NCBI GenBank assembly: GCA_963575745.1
Contig: CAUYUJ010016472.1
Location: forward strand, 203,147 to 267,146
DNA: 64,000 nt
Direction: 5' to 3'
Source of the DNA: Prorocentrum cordatum
Taxonomy: Eukaryota; Sar; Dinophyceae; Prorocentrales; Prorocentraceae
The notes beneath the pieces were generated by a model, which did not search any database, was not told the origin of the DNA, and worked only from the letters and a program-made list of their open reading frames with translations. Within the stretch, counting starts at the first letter, position 1. The number at the start of each line of letters is the position of its first letter. Shown here in pieces: positions 11,696 through 21,679 of the stretch. Both the position numbers and the translations under genes were made by a program.

Positions 11696-11903
11696 CCGTG
11701 CGCGCCAAGACGGCGTCGGCCGCAGCCGCAGGCCGCACGGGAGGCCCCCCCCCTTCCCGAGAGCGGCCAGGCGCCGCGGAGGTGGCGGCGGCGATGGGGA
11801 GGCACGTCGCCTGCAGCGACCCCTCGCTCCCGGACTTGACCAGGGACCCCGGCACCGAGGGCGCCGGGGACGGGAAGTAGTAGGCGGCCTGCGGCGAGGG
11901 TGA

Positions 11904-12052
11904 AGTCGGGCATGTCCCTCTACAGGAGAGGAGCATTCGAAACGAGTCCAGAAGCAGTCCGGGGACGACTTGTCGACTATCTTCTTGGCTGTTCCTGAAG
12001 ATGTCTTGACTGCCTTCTCCAAAGTCCGCCCGTAGGAGGACATGCCCGACCC
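11904..12052 (-). mobile_element. GTCGGGCATGTCC-type MITE, copy B
   Basis: AAGTCGGGCATGTCC at the left and, inverted, GGTCGGGCATGTCC at the right. The left inner sequence CTCTACAGGAGAGGAGCATT matches the inverted right end of copies A and D, so this copy lies in the opposite orientation. The interior diverges from the other copies. Confidence 0.8.
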
Positions 12053-12257
12053 GAGGCGAGGGGGGAGGAACAGGCGCGGCGCCAGGAGGCGGAGCGAGGG
12101 AACGAGCTCTCAGCCAACCTCGAAGCCTCAGAGATCAGACGCTCCAGAACAGTGGAGCGGCGGGTTTGAACGGTTTGGGGTTGTTTTCGGCCTCCAGGGG
12201 CCAAAAAGGGCACCTTTGCCTACTGGACAGTGTACCGGACCGTCAGAAATCGGCTCG

Positions 12258-12428
12258 GGTTAGGTCGGGCCTGTCCGCCTAAAGGCGGATTTTGGACGGA
12301 AAATTAAAAATGCCCCCCCCCCCAAACAAAAAACAAAAAAAAACAAAAAAAACATCAACAAAACTCCCCCCGCTATTTTCTGCTATGTGTGAATATTCCT
12401 TCTGTAGAGGCACTTCAGGCTCGGGAAG
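12258..12428 (+). mobile_element. GTCGGGCATGTCC-type MITE, copy C (decayed right end)
   Basis: The left end GGTTAGGTCGGGCCTGTCC continues into AAAGGCGGATTTTGGACG. The right end GAATATTCCTTCTGTAGAGG is recognisable, but its last bases have decayed. An A-rich interior of AAACAAAAAA words lies between. Confidence 0.75.
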
Positions 12429-12526
12429 AAAACAAAAAAAAGGCCCCACGAAATGATCCAGACCTCCGAGGCCCACGCATAGGAAAAATGGGAGCGGTCG
12501 GATGTCTGGGAACCTGCCCCCATCCC

Positions 12527-12640
12527 TAAAATCGGTAAGCCCAACGCGATGGCAATCTTAGGGATGTGCCCTCAGGAACTGCGGGAATCCCTAAGATAGG
12601 CACCGAGGTCAGAGGTGATGCCAAACATAGGGGTAGGGGT
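12527..12640 (+). repeat. 110-bp dispersed repeat, copy 1
   Basis: Motif order AATCGGTAAGCCC, GCGATG, GGGATGTGCCCTCAG, ATCCCTAAGATAGGCACCGAGG matches 36,150-36,256 at roughly 70% by eye. Origin unknown. Confidence 0.6.
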
Positions 12641-13400
12641 ATGCCTCGAGCTGGTAAGCTCTTGTGTCTCCCCCTCCGCAAGTTGATCGGACAAGAACGG
12701 GGAGCGCCGATGTTGTCCATTGGGCTGGTGTGGGGAGAGAAGTTTGGACGACAGCGTGGACGACTGGGAAGGCAACAAGGGGAACAGGAGCACAACGAGT
12801 GGCTAGACAACAATCCACCCCAGAGGCGCGTCTCGTCATTCCCATTCACCCTGGCAGGAATGGCTTCAAACAGCCGCACAAAGTTGGGTCCTCGGTTATG
12901 CTGACTGATGCCGCTCGTCGATACGAGCCTTCATCCACTCTTTTCCTTTTCTGTCCCGGTGAGCGTCGTTTTCGTTGGTCATTCATGGGCCGTTGATTCC
13001 CGTAATGAAGCGGAGCTGCGCGTAGTCTGCCACACACGATATTGTGCATGCGTGCATACGTACTTGCGCCTGCGTATGGGGGTTACAGCTGTGGCGACCC
13101 GCTGTGTGGGTTCGATTGAAAGCGTGTGGAGATCATCGTTTGTGCATGTGCGTCGGGTGGTTTGCCAGCCAAAAACAACTTCTATGTCCTGGGGGCGATC
13201 TGGTTGGGAAGCGATACCCTACCCACAATGTTCATTCCCCGTGTTTGTGTCCCCCTTGTTCACAAACGTCCACAAGGTATCCCTTCCTGTCCGCTGCGCT
13301 GTACAATACCTATAAATACGCGCAGCGAGAAACAAAGCCACAGTAAACAAAAACACCCTGCTCGACCCGAACCACGAAAAAATCCTCTTGTATAGGCGCA
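12641..13400. other. No gene recognised
   Basis: Mixed sequence with overlapping short frames on both strands. None has a domain I recognise. Confidence 0.35.
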
Positions 13401-13725
13401 TTGCTTGGCATTGCTTGGCGTATTGATTGGCATATTGCTTGGCGCATTGCTTGGCCGATTGCTTGGCGCAGCGTTTGGTATAGAGTTTGGCACTGTGGTT
13501 GGCACGTTGTTTGGCAGATTGCTTGGCATGCTGATTGGCGTATTGATTGGAGTACTGTTTGGCAGAATGTTTGGCAGATTGCTGGGCATTGCGTGGCATT
13601 GCCTGGCATTGCGCGGCGTTGCTTGCTATTGCTCGGTGCTGCTTGACATTGCTTGGCACCGTTGCACGTTGCAGGACATTGTTCGGCATTGCTGCACGTT
13701 GACCGGCCTGCACCTGCGTGGCTTG
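13401..13725 (+). repeat. Minisatellite switching from 12-bp to 10-bp unit
   Basis: From about 13,405 to 13,580 the unit is 12 bp (GCATTGCTTGGC with variants), which translates on the plus strand as a four-residue GLLG-like repeat. From about 13,585 to 13,720 the same core runs as a 10-bp unit (ATTGCTTGGC), losing frame. No start, signal or flanking domain supports a gene. Confidence 0.85.
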
Positions 13726-13772
13726 AACGCGCCTGGCAACCATCCGCAAACACATCGGAAACATACCCAAAC

Positions 13773-13774
<2 letters not shown>

Positions 13775-13819
<45 letters not shown>

Positions 13820-13855
13820 GCAGCAGCAGCAGCAGCAACAACAACAACAACAATC
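13775..13855 (+). repeat. (CAA)n/(CAG)n microsatellite
   Basis: About 80 bp of CAA triplets with a central CAG run. Confidence 0.95.
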
Positions 13856-13859
13856 ATGT

Positions 13860-14090
13860 TAAGCCTGTTCGCCTTTACCTGCTCGAGTGTCCAATAACGC
13901 GTATTTCCCAAAGCCTCCATACCCGCCCTCTTCGTCTTCGATCGAACCCTTTCTGGGGGGTATACCTTTCTTCCCTGCAGGCCGGGCCCCGGCAAGCGGC
14001 GGGGCGGCCGCAGACAGTCGGCTTGGCAAGCGCTGATCGGCGGGGCGGCCGCGGACCGTCGACCCGACCCCAAGAGGGACGGACAGGGGA

Positions 14091-14127
<37 letters not shown>

Positions 14128-14430
14128 CTACGACGAGCGAAAGCGAGAGCGACAGAGAACGACAGCAGGGCCACGAAGGACACGAAGTAGGCCACGAAGG
14201 GCGACAGCGGGGACACGAAGGGAATGATGGGGCCACGAAGAGCGCGAACGAGCGGGGGCCACGAAGGGCAGACGATGCGGGGCCACAGAGAGCAACGATG
14301 GGGACAGTGAGGGCACCAATTGGGCCACGTAGGACAGTGAGGGGGCCACAAGCGGCGACAGCGGGGCCACGAAGTGCACGCACATGTGGCCACAACGGGC
14401 GCGAATCCTGGGTGCCTGGGTGTCGGGAGC
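13860..14430. repeat. GC-rich sequence with (CGA)n and GGCCACGAAGG repeats
   Basis: A CGA triplet run at about 14,093-14,125 is followed by irregular repeats of GGCCACGAAGGGC and GGGGACAGTGAGGG to about 14,380. The frames here are repeat-driven. Confidence 0.65.
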
Positions 14431-15589
14431 GCGGCGCTTGAGCAAATTGCAAGGAATTCCAACGCAAAGACGCTATTCTTCAGTAGATTGCAAGCAAGTC
14501 TCCAGCGATAGCGCGACTCCAGAACGCCAGGAAAGCAATTCCTGAATAAATCGCAAAGAAATCCCAATCGAGAGCGCGATTCCTGAATAAAATGCGAAGA
14601 AGTCTCGGGCGGGAGCGGGGGCCCTAGCTAAATTGTGAAAAAGTCTGAGGCGGGAGCCGTTGTCGCTGTAACCCGGGGGCCAAGGGACCAGTTTGAACAT
14701 CAAGATTTCCCTCGTCCAAAAACAGGGTGCGAGCGTCGACGGGGCGCACTTTGAATGAGAAAAAAACAGCATGCACCGGCGGGGGGGGGGGATCAGCAAC
14801 CATTTTTCTTCAACGGCAACAATGAGAACAGCAGCAACAACAACAACAGTCAGTTTACCACCACGCGACATGGTTGTCCTCCCGGGTAACGCACCCCATC
14901 ACGGGGGGCGTTTATTGCGCGCGGTGCCCGACACTCCATCGCCCAGATCTCCCGCCAAAGAAAGCATTGCCACCACCTCTCCCGAGGAACTTCGACACCC
15001 GCAGCTCGGACGGCACATCGCCATCGCAATCGCCCCGCGCACAGCCCGCATCTCGGAGGAGGAGGAAAAGGACGAAGTGGGGGGGAAGATGAGGGAGAGG
15101 AAGAGGGAGAGGAGGAAGAGGAGGATGGAAAGGGGAGAAAAGGGGGGAAGAAGGAAGAGTAGTTGTAGTAGCAATACCTCCGAGGACGAAGTGGTTCTTA
15201 CTCCTCGTTCGAACTGTTGCGCCACCATCCTGCGGCCTCGGCGCGTGGCCCTGAACATTCACGCCCCCAGGCGCTGCTGCTCCCATGCTCACATCCTCCA
15301 CCTGCCCCTCCACACCCTCTCAAGGAATCCCTGAAGTCAATCCTTCGACCCTCGATCCTGGGGGGCCCTGGAAGGCATCCGTCCTCCTTCTCCTCCTCCT
15401 CCACATTATCTGTGCTCTCCAAAACTGATAGTTGCTGAATAATGAAAGTTCACCAGGGACTTTTGGAAGCACCCCAGAGGCGACGCCGAAACGAAGGCCC
15501 CAGTCTTGAGTAAAAGGTGAAGAAGTATCAAACGAGGACAACGAGGGAGGACGGAAGAAAAAGGGAGGAGGGAGGAGGGAGTGGCCCCT
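14431..15589. other. No gene confirmed
   Basis: Includes a GAGGAAGAGG purine tract (about 15,055-15,160). Two moderately complex islands at 14,900-15,050 and 15,180-15,330 have open minus frames that could be exons, but I recognise no domain and no convincing splice pair. Confidence 0.35.
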
Positions 15590-15790
15590 TGGGACGCCTC
15601 TTGGGGGCCTCTTGGGGTATTCTTGGGGGGCTATTTGGCCTCCTGGGGGAGTATTGGGGCGAAAAGCGAACCTTTTCGGGTCGTGGCCCCCCTCTTGGGG
15701 CTGCTCTGGGGCCCTCTTGGGTCGTCTTGGGCGTCTCTTGCGCCGTTGTGATGCCCTCCTGGGCCGTTTTGGGGGGCCTCTTTTCCTGTT
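15590..15790 (-). repeat. GGCCCCAAGA-type repeat block 4 (inverted)
   Basis: CTTGGGGNCCTCTTGGG words, the reverse complement of the family seen at 694-1,860. Confidence 0.7.
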
Positions 15791-15911
15791 GCTGCGCAAA
15801 GGCAAGGCGCGGTGCAGCAGCAGTAGCCTTTCTGACGGGGCAACGTCGGGCCTCCCCTCCGACGAAGTGTGCCACACAGCATCTAAGGCAAGGAAACTAA
15901 ACATAGTCAAA

Positions 15912-18139
15912 AACAAAAACTGCATTCTGCGGCTCGGCAAACACTCCGAGAGATTCTGCGGACGTCTGGGGGTATAGACGGGAGATTGCACGAATGACCA
16001 AGCGAGCAGGACGCATATATAAGCCCATACAAGGAAGCACATGCATGTGCCCGTTTGAGCAAGCAGCGCGAGGCCGCGCCTCTCAAGATCTGCAGAACTC
16101 GGGTTCGCGTGAAGAGCTTCATGTTTGCAACTGGTCGTGGCGAGTTTGACTAGCTATCGCGCCCTGCCACGCGCCAAGGACTCCCAAAAAGCATTTGATT
16201 TGGATCCGACGCATTGGGGTCGTGGAAGCTTGTGTTCCATCCACGCTCGTCTAAAGTCTGTTCACACGTGCGTGTTGCGTGCAAGATTCCTCAATCTTGC
16301 AAGCGACAATAAGGATCACAGATGGGCGGAGGCTTAAGAAAAGCGTAGTTCTTGTTAGTAGGGCCACGGGGGCGACGGAAAGGCTCAAAAACAAAAGGAA
16401 ATCGTCGAGGTTGACCGCTCGGGGCTCTCTTGGGGCGCTTATTTTAAGCCTCTTGGGGCGGCTTCGGAGCTTCTGCACCAACGCTGCGGCTGGCTCGAAG
16501 CATTACGGCAAGGCGTCCAGCCCCGCGAACGGCAGCACGTGTCCAAGTAGGGCGAAGGCCGCTCGGACTGCAGAGCGGATCACAAAACCTGCATTCTGCG
16601 GCTCGGCAAACACTCCGAGAGATTCTGCGGGCGTCTGGGGGTATATACGGGAGATTGTACGAATGAACAAGCGAGCAGGACGCAGATATAAGCTCATACA
16701 AGGAAGCACATGCATGTGCCCGTTTGAGCAAGCAGCGTGAGGCCGCGCCTCTCAAGATCTGCAGAACTCGGGTTCGCGTGAAGAGCTTCATGTTTGCAAC
16801 TGGTCGTGGCGAGTTTGACTAGCTATCGCACCATGCCACGCGCCAAGGACTCCCAAAAAGCATTTGATTTGGATCCGACGCAATTGGGTCGTGGAAGCTT
16901 GTGTTCCATCCAAGCTCGTCTAAAGTCTGTTCGCACGTGCCTGTTGCGTGCAAGATCCCTCAATCTTGCAAGCGACAATAAGGATCACAGATGGGCGGAG
17001 GCTTAAGAAAAGCGCAGTTCTTGTTAGTAGGGCCACGGGGGCGACGGAAAGGTTCAAGAACAAAAGGAAATCGTCGAGGTTGACCTCTCGGGGCTCTCTT
17101 GGGGCGCTTCTTTTAAGCCTCTTGGGGCGGCTTCGGAGCTTCCTCACCAACGCTGCGGCTGGCTCGAAGCATTACGGCAAGGCGTCCCGCCCCGCGAACG
17201 GCAGCACGTGTCCAAGTAGGGCGAAGGCCGCTCGGACTGCAGAGCGGATCACAAAACCTGCATTCTGCGGCTCGGCAAACACTCCGAGAGGTTCTGCGGA
17301 CGTCTGGGGGTATCTACGGGAGATCGTACGAACGAACAAGCGAGCAGGACGCAGATATAAGCTCATACAAGGAAGCACATGCATGTGCCCGTTTGAGCAA
17401 GCAGCGTGAGGCCGTGCCTCTCAAGATCTGCAGAACTCTGGTTCGCGTGAAGAGCTTCATGTTTGCAACTGGTCGTGGCGAGTTTGACTAGCTATCGCGC
17501 CATGCCACGCGCCAAGGACTCCCAAAAAACATTTGATTTGGATCCGACGCATTGGGGTCGTGGAAGCTTGTGTTCCATCCAAGCTCGTCTAAAGTCTGTT
17601 CGCGCGTGCCTGTTGCGTGCAAGATTCCTCAATCTTGCAGGCGACAATAAGGATCACAGATGGGCGGAGGCTTAAGAAAAGCGTAGTTCTTGTTAGTAGG
17701 GCCACGGGGGCGACGGAAAGGTTCAAAAACAAAAGGAAATCGTCGAGGTTGACCTCTCGGGGCTCTCTTGGGGCGCTTATTTTAAGCCTCTTGGGGCGGC
17801 TTCGGAGCTTCTGCACCAACGCTGCGGCTGGCTCGAAGCATTACGGCAAGGCGTCCCGCCCCGCGAACGGCAGCACGTGTCCAAGTAGGGCGAAGGCCGC
17901 TCGGACTGCAGAGCGGATCACAAAACCTGCATTCTGCGGCTCGGCAAACACTCCGAGAGATTCTGCGGGCGTCTGGGGGTATATACGGGAGATTGTACAA
18001 ATGAACAAGCGAGCAGGACGCAGATATAAGCTCATACAAGGAAGCACACGCATGTGCCCGTTTGAGCAAGCAGCGTGAGGCCGTGCCTCTCAAGATCTGC
18101 TGAACTCTGGTTCGCGTGAAGAGCTTCATGTTTGCAACT
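15912..18139 (+). repeat. 669-bp tandem array, 3.3 copies
   Basis: TGCATTCTGCGGCTCGG recurs at a strict 669-bp spacing. Three full units are followed by a partial fourth of about 217 bp. Copies differ by about 2% by eye. Because 669 is a multiple of 3, every frame repeats (plus frames of 153 and 70 codons, minus frames of 115, 76 and 70). The differences between the 153-codon frames are nearly all amino-acid-changing, which argues against selection for that protein. Each unit has a palindrome GCACATGCATGTGC, a small hairpin CAAGATT-CCTC-AATCTTG, a TATATAAG or GATATAAG motif, and a CTTGGGGC piece like the GGCCCCAAGA family. No snRNA, 5S rRNA or tRNA was recognised. Function unknown. Confidence 0.9.
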
Positions 18140-18957
18140 GGAAGCTGAATTCTGAGGGGGCCCTGGAAGGTGGAGGAGGAATAGGACTGAGAGGAGTGCG
18201 GAGGATGGGTTTGTGTAGGGATGTGAGTTTGTTCCCCCTTTTGCCACCGCGCCCCCGCCACACACCCACAGAAGCGCTACACGATAGAAGCTCCGTATAG
18301 CATAGCCGCTGCAGGAGACAGGTGCTGCAAGGCCGGCGCACTGGAGGAGGTGCGTCCCCGCCCGACTCCTCTCCGCCCCGAAGGTCACATGGAAAAGCTG
18401 TGCAGGACAGCACCCTTGTGGAGGGGGTAGTCTATCGCGATCTTGAAAGTAGCCAGCGGCTTGCTTCGGATCGCCGCAATCGCGGCGGCCGTCCGCTGCG
18501 GCAGGGGTCGTTCCGCTGCCGCGGCCGCGGGCACCGCCTGCCGCCGCCCGCTTGGGCGGGAAGCACGGCGCGGGCACCTCCTCGACCGCCGGGCCGCGGT
18601 CCTGGAAAGCGGCCATCACCGGTCGCTTCACGCCCACTGCATCGAGAGCACGGACAAAAGGCAAATTCACGGGGTCGCGGATGTGGTTGACCCGGCCGCT
18701 GGCCCACCTGACGGCATTGGTCACCGGGCCCTAGTCCGTGGAGACCGCCACCCTCATGGCGAGTCGCACCGCTCCATGCGGCCATGGGAGTACATCCACT
18801 TCGTCAACTGGCTCTGTCAGGTTCGAAAGGAAAAGGGTGACTTCTGTTGGAATTGCGTTCGCCACTGCCCAGATCCCAACTCCATCCGCCTCGTAGGTGT
18901 TGGCAACCATTCCCCGCGAGCCTAAGATTTCCGGATGCTCAAGCTCAAGCAGCCACG
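18140..18957 (-). pseudogene. Spliced-leader-tagged retrogene, broken by one in-frame stop
   Basis: This is the sequence directly downstream of the tandem spliced leaders at 18,958-18,994, so it is probably a reinserted cDNA. The first ATG after the leaders is at 18,908-18,910. It opens a 59-codon frame (start MVANTYEADGVG) that ends at a TAG at 18,731-18,733. The same frame then stays open past that codon to the tandem array at 18,139 (VTNAVRWASGRVNHIRD, later a Gly/Ala/Arg-rich stretch). One substitution therefore seems to have broken a longer frame. I do not recognise the protein. The right-hand flank is a GGCCCCAAGA-type block. No poly(A) tract or target duplication was found. Confidence 0.6.
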
Positions 18958-18994
18958 CTTGAGCCAAAATGGCTTGAGCCAAAATGGCTACGGA
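18958..18994 (-). other. Tandem dinoflagellate spliced-leader relics
   Basis: Read on the minus strand, 18,994-18,973 is the complete 22-nt dinoflagellate spliced leader (core GTAGCCATTTTGGCTCAAG). It is followed immediately by CCATTTTGGCTCAAG (18,972-18,958), a copy lacking the first seven bases. Known biology: trans-spliced mRNAs that are retroposed and re-expressed receive a new leader ahead of the old truncated one. It also shows that the retrogene is read on the minus strand. Confidence 0.95.
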
Positions 18995-19735
18995 CCGTTT
19001 TGGGGGGCCTCTTGGGACCCTCTTGGGCCGTCTTGGGGCGGTCTTGGGGGCCTCTTGGGTTGTCGTCAACGCCGTGAAAGCCGAAAAGCCGTATATGCGA
19101 AAAATGCACGTTTTCATATGGAAAATCATTGATTTGGGTCTCTTGGGGCCCTCTTGAGGCGCCCCTTGGGCGCCTCTTGGGGGCCTCTTGGGGGCCTCTT
19201 CGGCCGTCTTGGGCGGTCTTGGGCTCTCTGGGAGCGCTCTTGGGCCGTCTTGGGGAGGAACCGGAAAAACATGCAAAAACCCGAGGGAAAACCCGAAAAC
19301 GGCCATTAACACTCATTCCCCCGCCCTACCCCCCTCCCCTGGAACCCCTCCCTTTAGGGCTTCGCCCACACCAGAACGTCATCACTCGTACCTTGCTCTT
19401 TCCGTGACCTGGCCCGGCACAGAAACGGAAAGAGCGCTTCAGAAAGAGAAACCAAAATTACTCACACCACCGTTCGTGCTGGGAGCCTTTGCGTTGAGAG
19501 CTTGTTACGTCACCCCTCGCTCTTGGGAGATTGGTGTTCAGAGATTGTTGCGTTGCCGCCCGTTCCTGAGCCTTGGCTGGGCCTTGGTGTCAGGAACTTG
19601 TTACGTCACCGCTCTCTGCCGGGAGCCTTGGCCTTATCAGCTTGTTTGCGTCACCGTTCGCTCGTGGGAGCCGTGGTGTGAAAAGCTTTTTGCGTTACCG
19701 ATCGCTCTTTATTTGGCGTCTCTGGGCCTTTTTGG
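18995..19735 (-). repeat. Duplicated unit 1: GGCCCCAAGA block, core, hairpin, minisatellite
   Basis: In order: a CTTGGGGCC block, a core with GTATATGCGAAAAATGCA and CCGAAAAGCCG (about 19,070-19,110), AAAACCCGAGGGAAAACCCG, AACGGCCATTAAC, an 11-bp-stem hairpin at 19,395-19,435, and a 55-60-bp minisatellite with TTACGTCACCGCTC and TTGGGAGCCTTGG (19,480-19,735). The same order repeats in unit 2. Confidence 0.8.
19395..19435. repeat. Conserved hairpin in unit 1
   Basis: GCTCTTTCCGT (19,395-19,405) pairs perfectly with ACGGAAAGAGC (19,425-19,435) around a 19-base GC-rich loop. Its counterpart in unit 2 keeps the stem. Confidence 0.8.
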
Positions 19736-20796
19736 GGGTCATATTGGGGCCCTTTTCGGGCCCTTTTGGAGGCCTCTTGGGAACCTCTTGGGGGCCTCCT
19801 GGGGCTTCTCGGGGGGCTCTTGGGGCCTCCTGGGAGCGGCTTGGGGCGAAAGGCTAGACTTTTCGGTTCGTGGTCCCCCTCTTGGGGCCGTCTTGGAGCC
19901 CTGTTGGGCCGTCTTGGGCGCCTCTTGGGCCGGCTTGGCGCCCTCTTGGGCCGTTTTGGGGGCCTATTGGGAGCCTCTTGGGCCGTCTTGGGGCGGTCTT
20001 TGGGGCCTCTTGGACCGTCGTCAACGCCGTGAAAGCCGAAAAGCCGTATATGCGAAAAATGCACCTTTTCCCATAGGAAATCAATGATTTTGGCATCTTG
20101 GGGCCTTCTTGGGACGCCCCTTGAGCGCCTCTTGGGGGCCTCTTGGGGGCCTCTTGGGCCGTGTTGGGCGGTCTTGGGCTCTCTTGGAGCGCTCTCGGGC
20201 CGCCTTGGGGGGGAATGCAAAAAAACAATCAAAAACCCGAGGGAAAACCCGAAAACGGCCATTAACGCCCATTCCCTCGCTCTACGCCCCCCCCTGGACC
20301 CCCCCCTCGGCATCACTCATACCTCGCTCTTTCCGTTACCTGGGGCCGGCACGGGAACGGAAAGAGCGCTTCAGCAACCTGCCCGAGATGGCTCATGGCA
20401 CCCTTCGCTCTTTGGAGCCTTGGTGTTAAACCGCTCTCTGTTGGGAGCCCTGGTGTTCAGAGACTTTTACATTGCCGCCCGTTCTTGGGCCTTGGTGTCA
20501 AGAGCTTGTTGCGTCACCGCTCGTTCTTGGGAGCCTTGCTTGTAAGCGCGTGTTACGTCGCCGCTCTCTGTTGGGAGCCTTGCTGGGAAGATCCTGTTGC
20601 GGCACCGCTCTCTGTTCAGAGTCCTCGTGCCCAGAGATGCTTACGTTGCCGCTCGCTCTTGGGAGCCTTGGTGGTAAGAGCTTGTTGCGTCACCGCGCGC
20701 TCTTGGGACCCTTGATGTGACAAGACTTTTACGTTGCCGCTCGCTCTTGGGAACTTTGGTGTTGAGAGTTGCCTTGCCGGTAAGAGCGTGCTACGT
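19736..20796 (-). repeat. Duplicated unit 2, truncated by assembly gap
   Basis: Repeats unit 1 at an offset of about 925-957 bp: a CTTGGGGCC block (19,740-20,215), the GTATATGCG core (about 20,045), the AAAACCCGAGGG segment (20,235), a hairpin (20,325-20,368) and the TTGGGAGCCTTGG minisatellite from about 20,400, which runs into the N gap. Confidence 0.8.
20325..20368. repeat. Conserved hairpin in unit 2
   Basis: CGCTCTTTCCGTT (20,325-20,337) pairs perfectly with AACGGAAAGAGCG (20,356-20,368), a 13-bp stem. The loop differs from unit 1 but the stem is kept. Confidence 0.8.
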
Positions 20797-20896
20797 NNNN
20801 NNNNNNNNNNNNNNNNNNNNNNNNNNNNNNNNNNNNNNNNNNNNNNNNNNNNNNNNNNNNNNNNNNNNNNNNNNNNNNNNNNNNNNNNNNNNNNNN
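20797..20896. other. Assembly gap (100 N)
   Basis: Exactly 100 N, the usual placeholder for a gap of unknown size. It joins a minisatellite to a (GAG)n tract, both hard to assemble. Confidence 0.99.
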
Positions 20897-21618
20897 GAAG
20901 AGGAGGAGGAGGAGGAGGAGGAGGAGGAGGTGGAGGAGGAGGAGGAGGAGGAGGAGGAGGCATGCGCGCGAGCACCAGCACGCGGTTGGGGGGTCCAGGA
21001 CCCTACCTGCGCACGATCGTCACCGTCACCAAGGGGGCGCGAGGAAGGGGGGCGGGGCGGGTAATGACCGATACAGTAGGGGCTCAACCACAAGAAACCT
21101 TCCACAAGAAACCCAACCCTGGACCCCCTAAGACATCCATTGATTTTTGCCATGGGTCTCCACTGCACGCGCCAGAGGGGAGGGTAACATCAAATCTCCT
21201 ATGAAGGGGCATGCGGATCAGGCAGAGAAGAAATAAACAACCACAGGCGGCGACGGCGACGGCGGCGGCGGCGGCCGAGGCGGCGACGGCGATGACGGTA
21301 CGGCAGACGCCCGACGGGACGCCCGCAGCGGCACGACCGACGGTGAAAGAGAGGAGGGCAGGAAGAACGACTGCTGCAGTTGCTGGCCTGCGAACGGATC
21401 CCCGCAACAAGAGGCCGCAGCCGGAGCCCAAAGCTCGCACGGAGGAAGTGGGTCAGCCATGGGACACGAGGGTAGGGGAGGCAGGATGGGACTGGGAAGG
21501 ACGGAGGGAAGGAGAGGAGGAGGAGAGGGGAGGGGGGAAAGGATGGGAGGAGAAGAGAATCGGACAAGGAGGGGAGGAAACAATGAGAGAAGGGAAAGTC
21601 CTTTGTCTGGGCTTTTAC
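20897..21618. other. (GAG)n tract then sequence without recognised gene
   Basis: GAGGAG repeats to about 20,960, a GGCGAC or GGCGGC triplet run at about 21,245-21,300, and purine-rich GGGAGG sequence to 21,590. No domain seen. Confidence 0.4.
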
Positions 21619-21679
21619 CGTGTCCGCGCTGATCTTCTTCAGCGGGCAGGGGCCCGGCAACGAGTACCACATCGGTGAT
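21619..21679 (-). CDS. Exon of WYLHNEIV/WYSLPGPCP-family gene (fifth island)
   Basis: On the minus strand a CTGCAG acceptor is followed by 61 bp ending at ACG|GTAAAA, a good donor. They encode SPMWYSLPGPCPLKKISADT. The WYSLPGPCP motif recalls a dinoflagellate-enriched family of unknown function that I know only from memory; in that family it follows the WYLHNE and YGY-GC segments. Those segments occur upstream on the same strand at 35.4, 28.4 and 26.5 kb. The same bases on the plus strand give an open frame with no known motif. Moderate confidence that it is an exon, low confidence in exact ends. Confidence 0.55.

Noticed and set aside
16279-18078. Three 153-codon frames as a gene family
   Set aside because: They recur only because the 669-bp unit is a multiple of three; differences between copies mostly change amino acids, and other frames are equally open.
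15912-18139. Tandem array as spliced-leader RNA, 5S rRNA or U-snRNA genes
   Set aside because: I looked for the leader, 5S and U1-U6 signature words and found none in the unit.
20616-21204. Frames spanning the N gap
   Set aside because: They contain unknown residues from 100 N and cannot be real evidence.
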